A DNA stretch of 32,368 bases from Actinomycetota bacterium (GCA_963169245.1 CAUJEC010000231.1:1-32368), one strand, 5' to 3'. Counted from the stretch's first letter, positions 24,648 through 32,337 are shown. Program-made: numbers and translations. Notes: a model not told the origin generated them from the letters alone.

Positions 24648-26149
24648 GACGGCCGCCCCTTGGAGATGAAGGTGGCGACCACCTCGCGGTCATCGAATGG
24701 TTCGGTGTGTCCGCCGGCGGTCTGGCCGGTCTCGTGCCCTTTACCCGCCACAAGTACGACATCACCATCACCGGCCATGGACAGAGCGGTTTCGATGGCA
24801 GAACGGCGATCCTCGTTGACAACGAGTTCTGCCACTCGCTCGTCTTCGGAATCGATCTGCGAGCCACCGGGTCGAACGTTCCCGCCGCTGGAGGTCCCGC
24901 CGACACCGGCGACGATCTGATCGATGATCGAGCGTGGATCCTCGCTTCGAGGGTTATCCGATGTGACGATCGCGACATCTGCCTTGGACGCAGCGATGGC
25001 CCCCATCATCGGGCGCTTCTCCCTGTCCCGGTCTCCACCACATCCGAACACCACGATCACCCTGCTATCCCCCCCCGCCAATTCCCTGGCCGCATCAAGT
25101 GTGCATTCGAGAGCGTCGGGAGTGTGTGCATAGTCGACGACAGCGCTGAATCCCGGCAGTCCCGACTCGGGTGTCGTATTGAAAACCTGAAAGCGGCCGG
25201 GCACCTGCGGGAGGGTTGCCAGCCCAGCAGCGATCGCTTCGAGTTCGAGTCCCAGCTCCGAACACGCCGATGCTGCGAGGAGCGCATTCGAGACGTTGTG
25301 CGAACCAGCCATGGGTAACGAGAAACGGCACCCATGCCAGGTGAAGGTCGTCCCTGACGGGGTGGTGTTCAAGTCTGTGACGTCACCGAGGGAGACGCGC
25401 ACCGTTGGAATGCTCGCCGCGTCTGCGAGCAGTCGACCGTGCACGTCATCGACATTGACGATGGCCTTATGCGAGAGAGCAGGCTCGAAGAGCAGGGCTT
25501 TGGCCGCGAAGTACGCCTCCTGGGTTCCGTGGAAGTCCAGATGGTCGCGACCGAGATTGGTGAACAGCGCCAGGTCGAAGCTCACATCATCGACTCTGTG
25601 TTGGACGAGTGCGTGGGATGACACCTCCATCGCAACGACATCCGCGCCATCATCGACAAGTTCGGCAAGCTGTCGCTGCAGATCGGTCGACTCGGGAGTC
25701 GTGCGTTGACCTGTGAGTGTCCCGATCATCTCGGAGCGGATACCGGATTCTGTCATTATCCAGGAGATCATCGACACGATCGTTGTCTTGCCGTTTGTTC
25801 CGGTGACCCCGACCATCCTCAGACGTGATGACGGGTGACCCCATACGAGATCGGCCGCTCGCGACATGTCTGTCCGAACCGACTCGCTTATCAGCTGGGG
25901 AACCGGAATCGGCAACTCGTGATCACAGATCAGAGCCACAGCGCCATTGACGACGGCGTCAGCAGCATGGTGGTGACCGTCGAAGTGATCCCCTTTGAGA
26001 CAACAGAAGATCGATCCGGGAACCACCTGACGCGAGTCATGGGTCACGTCGATGACAACTGGATCATTCGCATCCGAAGTTTCCTCCGAACCAACGCCGA
26101 TGTGTATTGCAAGTCCCAGATGAGCGGCGACTTCGACGAGAGTAACCAC
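24644..26149 (-). CDS. murE: UDP-MurNAc-tripeptide ligase MurE, meso-diaminopimelate type
   Basis: MurE adds the third stem-peptide residue with ATP. The 501-residue protein has DVTHDSRQVVPGSIFCCLKG at the N-terminus, the ATP loop GVTGTNGKTT, MEVSSHAL, NLGRDHLDFHG, and DYAHTPDALE. The substrate-selecting motif reads TSDNPRSEDP; DNPR indicates meso-diaminopimelate rather than lysine. An insertion of about 18 Gly/Ser/Asp-rich residues sits after IIDQIVAGV in the C-terminal domain, compared with typical MurE. The start is GTG 26149 with GAGGAG upstream; it shares one base with the ftsI stop (TAGTG). Confidence 0.97.
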   Translation of the reverse strand: MVTLVEVAAHLGLAIHIGVGSEETSDANDPVVIDVTHDSRQVVPGSIFCCLKGDHFDGHHHAADAVVNGAVALICDHELPIPVPQLISESVRTDMSRAADLVWGHPSSRLRMVGVTGTNGKTTIVSMISWIMTESGIRSEMIGTLTGQRTTPESTDLQRQLAELVDDGADVVAMEVSSHALVQHRVDDVSFDLALFTNLGRDHLDFHGTQEAYFAAKALLFEPALSHKAIVNVDDVHGRLLADAASIPTVRVSLGDVTDLNTTPSGTTFTWHGCRFSLPMAGSHNVSNALLAASACSELGLELEAIAAGLATLPQVPGRFQVFNTTPESGLPGFSAVVDYAHTPDALECTLDAARELAGGDSRVIVVFGCGGDRDREKRPMMGAIAASKADVAIVTSDNPRSEDPRSIIDQIVAGVGGTSSGGNVRPGGSQIDSEDERVAELVVNEDRRSAIETALSMAGDGDVVLVAGKGHETGQTAGGHTEPFDDREVVATFISKGRPS

Positions 26150-28392
26150 TACTGCTCCTCGGTCGGCGTCGAGGTGCCAGTGGAACCCGAGGGGTTGGAA
26201 CCAGCACCGCCACTTCCCGTCGAATTCACCCCAGTCGACGTTGTCTCTGGAGTGGTCGCTTCCGTCGTGGTCGCTTCTGAGGAGCCCGCACGTGGAGCGC
26301 TTGACGCGGTCGAGCCAGCGGGTTTCGAGGGGGACTTCGACTTGGCAGGCGTCGTGGTCGTGGTCGTCGAGGTCGCCGCCGATGCACGAATCCGACCTCC
26401 GGACACACGAACGGTTCCCGGTAGGAGTTCCTCATCTCCACGGTGTTCGTCGCTCCCATCGGGGGCGATGCCCAGATCACGGATCGACAGGCGGGCGATC
26501 TGAGAGAAGATCGGTCCTGCTGCGGTGCTTCCGTAGAGGCCCGAGTTCACATCGTCGAGTATGACGGTGATAGACACCTGGGGCCGCTCAGCAGAGAGGA
26601 ATCCGGTGAACGCTGCCAGGTAGTGGTACCGGCCGTCCTCCCACATGTAGCCGTCGGATCGATCGACCCGTTTCGGGGAGGGCATTCGGGATGTTCCGGT
26701 CTTGGCCGCGATGGAGTAGCCGGGGAGAGTCCACTGCTTTGCGGTTCCGTCGGTGATCACCGACTGCAGGATTCCCGACATTGACTTTGCGGACTCCGCG
26801 GACAGAACCCTGCGTGGATCCTTGCCCTTGACGGATTGGCGGGTTCCATCGGGGTGGAGCACAGAGTCCACCAGGCGAGGGGGAACATACATACCGTCAT
26901 TCGCGACGACGTTGTAGGCCGCCCAGAGCTGCAGTGCGGTCGCCGATTCGTGGGTACCGATGGATGACGAGGCCAGATCCGGATCGGTCCACTTCGTGTA
27001 GTCAGGAACGAGCCCTGCCGCCTCCGCCGGATGTGCGATATCTGTCTTCTCACCGAATCCGAAGTTCCGCAGAGCGTCATAGAGTCGCTTCTTGCCGAGT
27101 TGTTGAGCGATGAGAATCGTTCCGACATTGGAGGACTTCGCGACGATGTCGGTCACGCTCATCGGCTCGGTCGCGTGCGGATCATGATCCCTGTAGGTCC
27201 GGTCGCTCACCTTCAGGCGATCTGGTACCGAGAGCACGGTCTCCGGGGCCACTTCACCGGACTCGATTCCTGCTGCAACAGTCACCAGCTTGAACACCGA
27301 ACCGGCCTGATAGGAGTTTGCGAAAGCTAGGGGCGCATCGGAGAGCCCCATCTGGCCGGTTTCTGAATCAACCTCTACGGATGCAACGGCAAGCAACTCG
27401 CCGGTTCCCGGCTTGCCGACCACTGCCACTCCCCGACGTGCACCGGCCTTTGCTGCACCGTCCATAAGTATCCGCTCGACGTCGTGCTGCATTGCCCGGT
27501 CGATGGTCAGTTGCACCGATGAACCTGCGACTGCTTCCTTGAGAACCTGTTCGCTGTCGGGAAGGGCACCCCCCTTGCGAGAAAGATCGATCTTGCCCTC
27601 GCCGTTGACAATTGCCGCCCAACCGGACAGCGACCGGTCAGAACCGTTCTTCAACTCGACACGGTTCTCGCCGTCGATCCCGCGGAGTTGTGCATCAAAA
27701 GCGCGCTCAATCCCAGCCATCTTGGCAGGTCCGTCCATGCCGAGTCGGCCGATGATACGGAGGCCCGAGTCTCCGGCCGGATTGATTCGCTCGCTCGAGC
27801 GCTCGACCAGCAGACCATTGAGGAGATTTGTTTCGTTTGCCCTGTCGGTCCTCTGAATGTCCTCGACGAGCTTGCCGACCTTGGATATCGGCACGTTCCG
27901 CTTGATTACGACGTACGGGTCGGTCGAGCCTGAATTCTTCAGCTTCTGGGCAACTTCATCGGCTGGAAGATCGACATAGGGTGCGATGCGTTTTGCGAAC
28001 GCGTCGTAGTCAACCCAGTCGATTACACCCGCCTGTGCGAGGCGCTCCATGTGGACAGCAACGGTACGCCTGGGAATCGACACGGCGAGTTCGACACCGT
28101 TTCGGTCGAGTATCGAACCACGTTGTGCTTCGACCTTGTATGTGTCGGTCCGCTGAACCCGCCCCTTCTCTACGAGTTTCTCGCCGGCCGCACCCTGCAG
28201 GCGGACCATCTGCCCGACGAGGCCGATGATAGCTATGACAACAAGCGCGCAGACTGTCCGGAACCGACGTCGGAACATCCGCTCGTCGAGTGACTCGCTT
28301 GCGGGAACGCGCGACAGGATCGAGCCGAGTCGGCTCATTCCCGGGCGATTGCCCCTGGTGTTTACCTGATCAGGTCGGACCCGGTTCCTCAT
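26149..28392 (-). CDS. ftsI: Septal transpeptidase, class B penicillin-binding protein (FtsI/PBP3)
   Basis: FtsI cross-links septal peptidoglycan. The 747-residue protein has a short cytoplasmic N-terminus, one membrane helix at about 47-66 (TVCALVVIAIIGLVGQMVRL), the class B motif RGSILDRNGVELAVS, a dimerisation domain, and a transpeptidase domain with AGSVFKLVT (active Ser and Lys of SxxK), KSSNVG (SxN) and AAKTGTSR (KTG). After about residue 655 there is an extracytoplasmic tail of about 80 residues rich in Thr, Ser, Pro and Gly (a run of six Thr), likely disordered and a possible glycosylation target. ATG 28392 has GGAG nine bases upstream and overlaps ftsL by 23 bases; ATG 28338 is a less likely start. 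Confidence 0.97.
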   Translation of the reverse strand: MRNRVRPDQVNTRGNRPGMSRLGSILSRVPASESLDERMFRRRFRTVCALVVIAIIGLVGQMVRLQGAAGEKLVEKGRVQRTDTYKVEAQRGSILDRNGVELAVSIPRRTVAVHMERLAQAGVIDWVDYDAFAKRIAPYVDLPADEVAQKLKNSGSTDPYVVIKRNVPISKVGKLVEDIQRTDRANETNLLNGLLVERSSERINPAGDSGLRIIGRLGMDGPAKMAGIERAFDAQLRGIDGENRVELKNGSDRSLSGWAAIVNGEGKIDLSRKGGALPDSEQVLKEAVAGSSVQLTIDRAMQHDVERILMDGAAKAGARRGVAVVGKPGTGELLAVASVEVDSETGQMGLSDAPLAFANSYQAGSVFKLVTVAAGIESGEVAPETVLSVPDRLKVSDRTYRDHDPHATEPMSVTDIVAKSSNVGTILIAQQLGKKRLYDALRNFGFGEKTDIAHPAEAAGLVPDYTKWTDPDLASSSIGTHESATALQLWAAYNVVANDGMYVPPRLVDSVLHPDGTRQSVKGKDPRRVLSAESAKSMSGILQSVITDGTAKQWTLPGYSIAAKTGTSRMPSPKRVDRSDGYMWEDGRYHYLAAFTGFLSAERPQVSITVILDDVNSGLYGSTAAGPIFSQIARLSIRDLGIAPDGSDEHRGDEELLPGTVRVSGGRIRASAATSTTTTTTPAKSKSPSKPAGSTASSAPRAGSSEATTTEATTPETTSTGVNSTGSGGAGSNPSGSTGTSTPTEEQ

Positions 28393-29017
28393 CTGCCCCT
28401 TCTCCTGCAGGTGATGCGAGCGGTGCGACTGGCCCGGGGTCGATCATCCCCATGGTCCGGGCCTTGCCCATGATCCGTGCCGGAGACTCCTTCTCGGCGA
28501 GTTTGGCCCTGAGTTCCAGGTACCGCTCGGTCTCGACACGGATTCCCTGATTGATGGCATCCAGGTTTCGGTCGCCCTGCGCCCGCATCGCCTGCACTGA
28601 AACGGCGAGGAAAAGAATGGCGAAGAATGCCAGCGCGGAGAGGACCACGACTCCTCTTGTTGATAGGCGACGGCGATAGTGGACGACGATCTCGAGTGGG
28701 CCGTGTCCACGGTTCTGCTTTGGCGACTTTGCCGCGCCGGACTTGGCGGTGCTGGCCTTGGCGGTGCTGGCCTTGGCAGCGCCGGGCCTTGGGGCACTCG
28801 ACCTAGCGGTGCTGGCCTTGGCAGCGCCGGATCGGGAGGGGCCGGGTCGGGCGGCCGCTGCCGTCCTGCGTTCGGTGGCCGACTTTGTCGTTGTGCGCGA
28901 TGTTGTAGCCCGCGATCTCGTGGACCGCGCTCTCGTCGCGGACCTCGTCGTGGAACCGGAATCCTTCTCGGAAGAGGTTCGGGCGGGAACCCTCGCCAGA
29001 GGCCCCCTTGAGGTCAT
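28370..29017 (-). CDS. ftsL: FtsL-like division protein with a basic N-terminal tail
   Basis: Placed between rsmH and ftsI, the standard ftsL position. The 215-residue protein has a very basic, low-complexity cytoplasmic tail (residues 1-120, Ser/Thr/Arg/Ala/Lys, with KASTA units that are 15-bp repeats in the DNA near 28743-28773). One membrane helix follows at about 122-142 (VVVLSALAFFAILFLAVSVQ), then a coiled coil (about 145-178) and the FtsL-type end ESPARIMGKARTMGMIDPG. FtsL pairs with a DivIC/FtsB partner and FtsQ and activates FtsWI. Sequence similarity within this family is low, so the call rests on layout and position. ATG 29017 overlaps the rsmH stop (ATGA) and has GGAGGAGG upstream. 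Confidence 0.85.
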   Translation of the reverse strand: MTSRGPLARVPARTSSEKDSGSTTRSATRARSTRSRATTSRTTTKSATERRTAAAARPGPSRSGAAKASTARSSAPRPGAAKASTAKASTAKSGAAKSPKQNRGHGPLEIVVHYRRRLSTRGVVVLSALAFFAILFLAVSVQAMRAQGDRNLDAINQGIRVETERYLELRAKLAEKESPARIMGKARTMGMIDPGPVAPLASPAGEGADEEPGPT

Positions 29018-29955
29018 GATGCCTCCTCCTGGAGCCTTTCGACGGCGCGCATGCGGACGCTCTCGGAGCGTCGATTGGAGGCAACCTCCTCAGGGGTGGC
29101 CTTCCAAGCACCCGATCGAAGGAGTCGAACGGTGGGCTCGGCCCCACACACGCAGGGCAACCTGGGCGGACAGGTGCATCCACCCGTCGCAGCATCCCTG
29201 AACGCCCCCTTGACCATTCGATCTTCGAGCGAATGATAGGACAGGATGGCGAGTCGTCCGCCGGGGGCAAGCGAGTTGATGGCCCCATCGAGGGCATCGA
29301 CCAGTTGGTCGAGTTCCCGATTCACCTCGATCCTGATGGCCTGAAACGTCTTCTTCGCCGGGTGGCCACCTGTCCTGCGTGCCGGAGCAGGAATGGCGCT
29401 CTTGATGATCTCGGCCAGGGTCGCCGTGTCTGTCACCGGACGAGCATCGACAATCGCTCGGGCGATGCGTTGGGCATACCGTTCCTCGCCGTAACGTCGT
29501 ATCACCCGGGTGAGTTCCTCCACCGGATACTCGTTTACGACTGTGACAGCACTCAGGGGCTGCGCCCGGTTCATCCGCATGTCGAGTGGAGCCGGGACAC
29601 GGTACGAGAAGCCCCGTTCCGCCACGTCAAGCTGATGTGATGAGACCCCCAGATCGATCATGATCGCCACTGCTCCCCTGTCGGTTCGTTCTGAAATGAG
29701 TTGTTCGATGTTCGAGAACTCGCTGTGAACGAGTTCGACGCGGTCTCCAAAGCTGCTGAGGCGCTCGCCTGCCGCCGCCAGCGCTGCGGTGTCACGATCG
29801 ATCCCAAGAAGTCGCAGACCCGGGTTGGCCTGGAGCACCGCGGCCGCGTGGCCGCCGCCACCGATGGTCCCGTCGACGTAGAGCCCAGCGGGCTGGTTAC
29901 GGAACAGTTCGACGACCTCGTTGAGTAGCACCGGCACATGCTCAAACCCCTTCAC
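29014..29955 (-). CDS. rsmH: 16S rRNA (cytosine-1402-N4) methyltransferase RsmH (MraW)
   Basis: RsmH methylates N4 of C1402 in 16S rRNA with S-adenosylmethionine. The 313-residue protein has HVPVLLNEVVELF, the methyl-donor loop YVDGTIGGGGHA, GIDRD, IDLGVSSHQLD, RGFSY, LDMRM, TFQAIRIEVNREL and SYHSLEDRMVKG, then CTCPPRLPCVCG near the C-terminus, all typical. The start is GTG 29955, overlapping the mraZ stop by four bases (GTGA). Confidence 0.98.
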   Translation of the reverse strand: MKGFEHVPVLLNEVVELFRNQPAGLYVDGTIGGGGHAAAVLQANPGLRLLGIDRDTAALAAAGERLSSFGDRVELVHSEFSNIEQLISERTDRGAVAIMIDLGVSSHQLDVAERGFSYRVPAPLDMRMNRAQPLSAVTVVNEYPVEELTRVIRRYGEERYAQRIARAIVDARPVTDTATLAEIIKSAIPAPARRTGGHPAKKTFQAIRIEVNRELDQLVDALDGAINSLAPGGRLAILSYHSLEDRMVKGAFRDAATGGCTCPPRLPCVCGAEPTVRLLRSGAWKATPEEVASNRRSESVRMRAVERLQEEAS

Positions 29956-30389
29956 AGCACCCGAGTTCTTGACATCCGCTCGGACAGGGCGATCTGATCC
30001 GCGGAGTCAGCTGCGCTGACTGCTTCCCAGACCTCTGGCGCATACAACAGCGCGTGGCTGCTGGCCGGAACCATCTGAACCTGGCCGTTGATACCTGCCA
30101 TGTCACGGAGACGCTGGCTGAGAACCAGTCGCCCCTGGGGGTCGATCTTGCAGGTGGCCGCACGAGCCGCCAGCAGTTCGAGTTGCCTCGGCGACACCGA
30201 CTCATCCCTTTGGAACGACGAGTAGTAGCGGTCCCAGGTTTTCGGGAGCATCAGAGCGATTCGGTCATCCATCCAGACCAGGAATCCGCCGTTGTCGTCG
30301 AAGAGTTCCCGGGTCGCCACGGGAACGCTGATTCTCCCCTTCGCATCCACATTCAGCAGCGCGTGATCCCAGAACTTGTTTGCACTCAT
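29952..30389 (-). CDS. mraZ: Transcriptional regulator MraZ
   Basis: MraZ is the first gene of the cluster and a DNA-binding protein that usually represses its own promoter. The 145-residue protein has two SpoVT/AbrB-like halves, each with the DXXXR motif (VDAKGRISVP and IDPQGRLVLS), as in family members that form rings. ATG 30389 is assigned from the conserved N-terminus (FWDHALLNVDAKGR); the ribosome site is weak (GAAG). A TGG-box array and candidate promoter lie 100-180 bases upstream. Confidence 0.96.
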   Translation of the reverse strand: MSANKFWDHALLNVDAKGRISVPVATRELFDDNGGFLVWMDDRIALMLPKTWDRYYSSFQRDESVSPRQLELLAARAATCKIDPQGRLVLSQRLRDMAGINGQVQMVPASSHALLYAPEVWEAVSAADSADQIALSERMSRTRVL

Positions 30390-30488
30390 CGCACAAGACC
30401 GACTTCAACGGCCGACGACGGCACACGGGCTCCTGTTTCCGTGCGAACACCAGCTGTTACGCATGCCCCGATATGGGTTCCTTGAGCA

Positions 30489-30513
30489 TGGGCTAGCCTG
30501 GTCACAGATGGGA
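30489..30513 (+). promoter_or_regulatory. Candidate MraZ operator: three TGG boxes spaced 10 bp
   Basis: On the plus strand, TGGGC (30489), TGGTC (30499) and TGGGA (30509) recur at exactly 10-bp steps, matching the TGGGN-N5 direct-repeat pattern described for MraZ in other bacteria, with one imperfect middle box. A further TGGG lies at 30474. The array is about 100 bases upstream of the mraZ start and just downstream of the candidate promoter. The boxes are on the strand opposite to mraZ, which is less usual. Confidence 0.5.
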
Positions 30514-30540
30514 GCTTATGCCCGTTCCAACCCTTTCTCC

Positions 30541-30569
30541 ATTATTTCTTGGGAAAGATTCCTGGAAAA
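30541..30569 (-). promoter_or_regulatory. Candidate mraZ/dcw promoter
   Basis: On the minus strand, AATAAT (30546 to 30541) is a 5/6 match to a -10 box, and TTTTCC (30569 to 30564), a weak -35 box, is exactly 17 bases upstream. Transcription would begin near 30534, just before the TGG-box array. The stretch 30390-30671 otherwise contains no gene I can support. The -35 is poor, so this is tentative. Confidence 0.3.
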
Positions 30570-30590
30570 TCCGTCCATGGGTACCTGAAA

Positions 30591-30637
30591 CTCACTCTGC
30601 GTGTTGGGTTTGCCCAGATCCCACCTTGCAGAGTGAG
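30591..30637 (-). terminator. Nested inverted repeat, candidate terminator of the lipoate-ligase operon
   Basis: CTCACTCTGC (30591-30600) and GCAGAGTGAG (30628-30637) are perfect 10-bp arms around a 27-base loop that itself contains TGGG-tttg-CCCA. It begins 35 bases past the stop of the small frame at 30672 and lies upstream of the candidate mraZ promoter, so a terminator separating the two units is the simplest reading. Only TTT follows it on the minus strand. An activator-binding dyad is an alternative. Confidence 0.5.
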
Positions 30638-30671
30638 ATTTTACCGCGCTTGAGCTACTTCAGCGTGATGG

Positions 30672-30854
30672 TCAATAGCAATTGCGCGGAATTCGAAGCT
30701 GATCGCCAGAGCGAATCCACCCATCGAACTCAACGATGGTGCAGCCGCGATCCCTGATCGGTGCAACGCTGAGCTGTGATCGCCCGAGGGAATCGATCCA
30801 TTCGACTACCCGATGGCCGGCCGAATGCACGGTGCTCACAGGCTGGAGCATCAC
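30672..30854 (-). CDS. Possible small protein, 60 residues, overlapping the lipoate-ligase gene
   Basis: I do not recognise this sequence. A GTG at 30854 overlaps the stop of the upstream gene as GTGA, the same coupling style used by many genes here, and a second codon ATG gives an alternative start. The predicted protein is soluble, mixed in composition, with VVEWIDSLGRSQLSV and GCTIVEFDGWIRSGDQLRI, which look like two short beta-strand pairs, and two Cys. I count about 64% G or C at third codon positions, consistent with but not proof of coding. A strong inverted repeat follows 35 bases after its stop. It could be a chance open frame. Confidence 0.45.
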   Translation of the reverse strand: MMLQPVSTVHSAGHRVVEWIDSLGRSQLSVAPIRDRGCTIVEFDGWIRSGDQLRIPRNCY

Positions 30855-31621
30855 CCAGGGACGGCCCCGGGCAGACGACTGAAGAATGCGTCGACGACGT
30901 CCTCTCCAGTCACGTCTGTCTCAGAGATCCCACCAGTCACACCAGCACCCTCGAGAGTCAGGACGCGCTCGGTCAACGCCTGGGCGAGCCGCCCCATGAG
31001 GTCCTCGCCAATGGCCCCGACATCGAGGAACCCAAGGACCGCTTCGGGCTCTTGGTTCAGGTAGACGACGCACTGGAAGCGTGCACCGTGACGGTTCCGC
31101 CGCTGCGATATCCCCACCAACTTCCGCTCCCCCACAACGATCTCGCCGGGTCCGGTAGCGGCAAAGCAGACTATTCGACCGAGTTCCGGGTCGCTCCAAT
31201 GGGCATCGGCCATCGTCGCCCCAACGACTCCCATGTCACCCAAGGCTCTGATCCACACTTCGGCGAGCCACTCGCCCGACTGGCTGACGTCATCGGTCCA
31301 CAGCAAGTCGCCTCGGGGTAGGAGGACGTCGATCCAAACATGTGCATCGGGCACCAGGTGGACAATCCCACCCCCGGATCTCCTACGAGCGACCTCAACC
31401 CCCGATCGGATGACGCCACTTGCCGAACCTGCCTGCCCGGCAAGCAACTCGGCCGACATCGCGCTTGAGAGCACGACCGCCTCGCCCTCCGCTTCGCAGA
31501 CCCTCGCAGTCCGCGAAAAAGGGCCCTCCTCGAGTGTGTGAAGTTCCCCGACCGAACCGGATCGCCATTCGAGGCGCCAACCGAGTTCCGACTCACTCAT
31601 CGAACGCATGGGTGCGACCAC
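30851..31621 (-). CDS. Lipoate--protein ligase A family protein
   Basis: The protein of about 250 residues belongs to the biotin/lipoate ligase fold. Visible motifs are RRRSGGGIVHL (the ligand-binding RRxSGGG loop, about residues 79-89), VWIDVLLPRGD, and VVGERKLVGISQRRNRHG with the conserved Lys that contacts the acyl-adenylate. Family members attach lipoate or octanoate to carrier domains of 2-oxoacid dehydrogenases or the glycine cleavage system; this one could also be an octanoyl-transferase-like variant. Its exact substrate is unclear. The start is ambiguous: GTG 31621, ATG 31609 and ATG 31600 are all possible and none has a good ribosome site. It is divergent from the Nudix gene across at most 46 bases. 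Confidence 0.82.
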   Translation of the reverse strand: MVAPMRSMSESELGWRLEWRSGSVGELHTLEEGPFSRTARVCEAEGEAVVLSSAMSAELLAGQAGSASGVIRSGVEVARRRSGGGIVHLVPDAHVWIDVLLPRGDLLWTDDVSQSGEWLAEVWIRALGDMGVVGATMADAHWSDPELGRIVCFAATGPGEIVVGERKLVGISQRRNRHGARFQCVVYLNQEPEAVLGFLDVGAIGEDLMGRLAQALTERVLTLEGAGVTGGISETDVTGEDVVDAFFSRLPGAVPG

Positions 31622-31645
31622 ACCAGGCTGGACGAGACGCCCCCG

Positions 31646-32212
31646 ATGCTGGAGCGTCGGGATGTATGGTTGAGGGTCGTGCTTGGGTTTCCGACATCGG
31701 GTAGGCGACGGGCGGCCAGAGCAATCGTCCTGGATCCTCTGGATCGGGTGCTGCTCATCAACGCCTCTGATCCCGCCAGGCGATGGGAGCGCGACTGGTG
31801 GGAGGTTCCCGGCGGTGGGGTCGACCCGGGTGAGTCAACCGAGGACGCGGTCCGACGCGAACTTTGGGAAGAAGCCGGAATCGGTGAGGCCGACATCGGA
31901 CCTTGCGTATGGGTGCAGTCGGTGCAGTTCACGTTCGGCGGTTGGAAGTTCGATCAGGACGAATGGATCCACATCGTACGGTGCGATGGCACCAGCCGCG
32001 GGCCGACCGGCTTGGAGGCGCTCGAGCAGATCGCCTTCGGAGCGCAGCGATGGTGGCCGATCGAGCAGATGATCGAGGAGAGACCTCGGACGATCCCATA
32101 CCGAATGACCGAGTTCCTGCCCGACATCATCTCCGGCTCGCTGCCCGCTCAGCCGCTCGATATATCGCCCAATGCCGAACACACGCGCATGTGGATGAAC
32201 GGGACGGCCTGA
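31646..32212 (+). CDS. Nudix hydrolase
   Basis: The Nudix box GGGVDPGESTEDAVRRELWE plus EAGI is complete (GX5EX7REUXEEXGU), preceded by a strand AARAIVLDPLDRVLLI. Such enzymes hydrolyse nucleoside diphosphates linked to another group; the C-terminal half (EQIAFGAQRWWPIEQM) gives no substrate clue. I start at ATG 31646 (188 residues). An upstream frame extends to 31538 but would overlap the divergent ligase gene. TTG 31670 is possible. No clear ribosome site is visible, so the message may be leaderless. Confidence 0.88.
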   Translation: MLERRDVWLRVVLGFPTSGRRRAARAIVLDPLDRVLLINASDPARRWERDWWEVPGGGVDPGESTEDAVRRELWEEAGIGEADIGPCVWVQSVQFTFGGWKFDQDEWIHIVRCDGTSRGPTGLEALEQIAFGAQRWWPIEQMIEERPRTIPYRMTEFLPDIISGSLPAQPLDISPNAEHTRMWMNGTA

Positions 32213-32249
32213 GAGTCGCTTCCGACCATTGTGAGGCCGGTCGCTGGAG

Positions 32250-32329
32250 CCGGTGGCGGCCACAGTTGAATCGTCCAACCTTCTCCGGACCGGCGGTGGC
32301 CATAGTGACATGTCCGACCTGCTCTCGAG
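32250..32329. repeat. Imperfect direct repeat, two units of about 40 bp
   Basis: Units starting at 32250 (ccggtggcggccacagt) and 32290 (ccggcggtggccatagt) align along most of their length with small single-base gaps, about 80% identical, each ending with gtcc-acc-ctc-like sequence. The stretch 32213-32337 shows no gene. It lies between the Nudix gene and a possible convergent gene end. Function unknown. Confidence 0.5.
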
Positions 32330-32337
32330 TCCGAGTC

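Noticed and set aside
30390-30671. RNA gene in the mraZ upstream gap
   Set aside because: I found no tRNA cloverleaf or other known RNA motif; the inverted repeat and TGG boxes explain the visible structure.
30638-30675. TAAAAT with upstream TTGACC as the mraZ promoter
   Set aside because: The spacing between the two boxes is 26 bases, too long for a sigma-70-type promoter, and the start would lie before a likely terminator.
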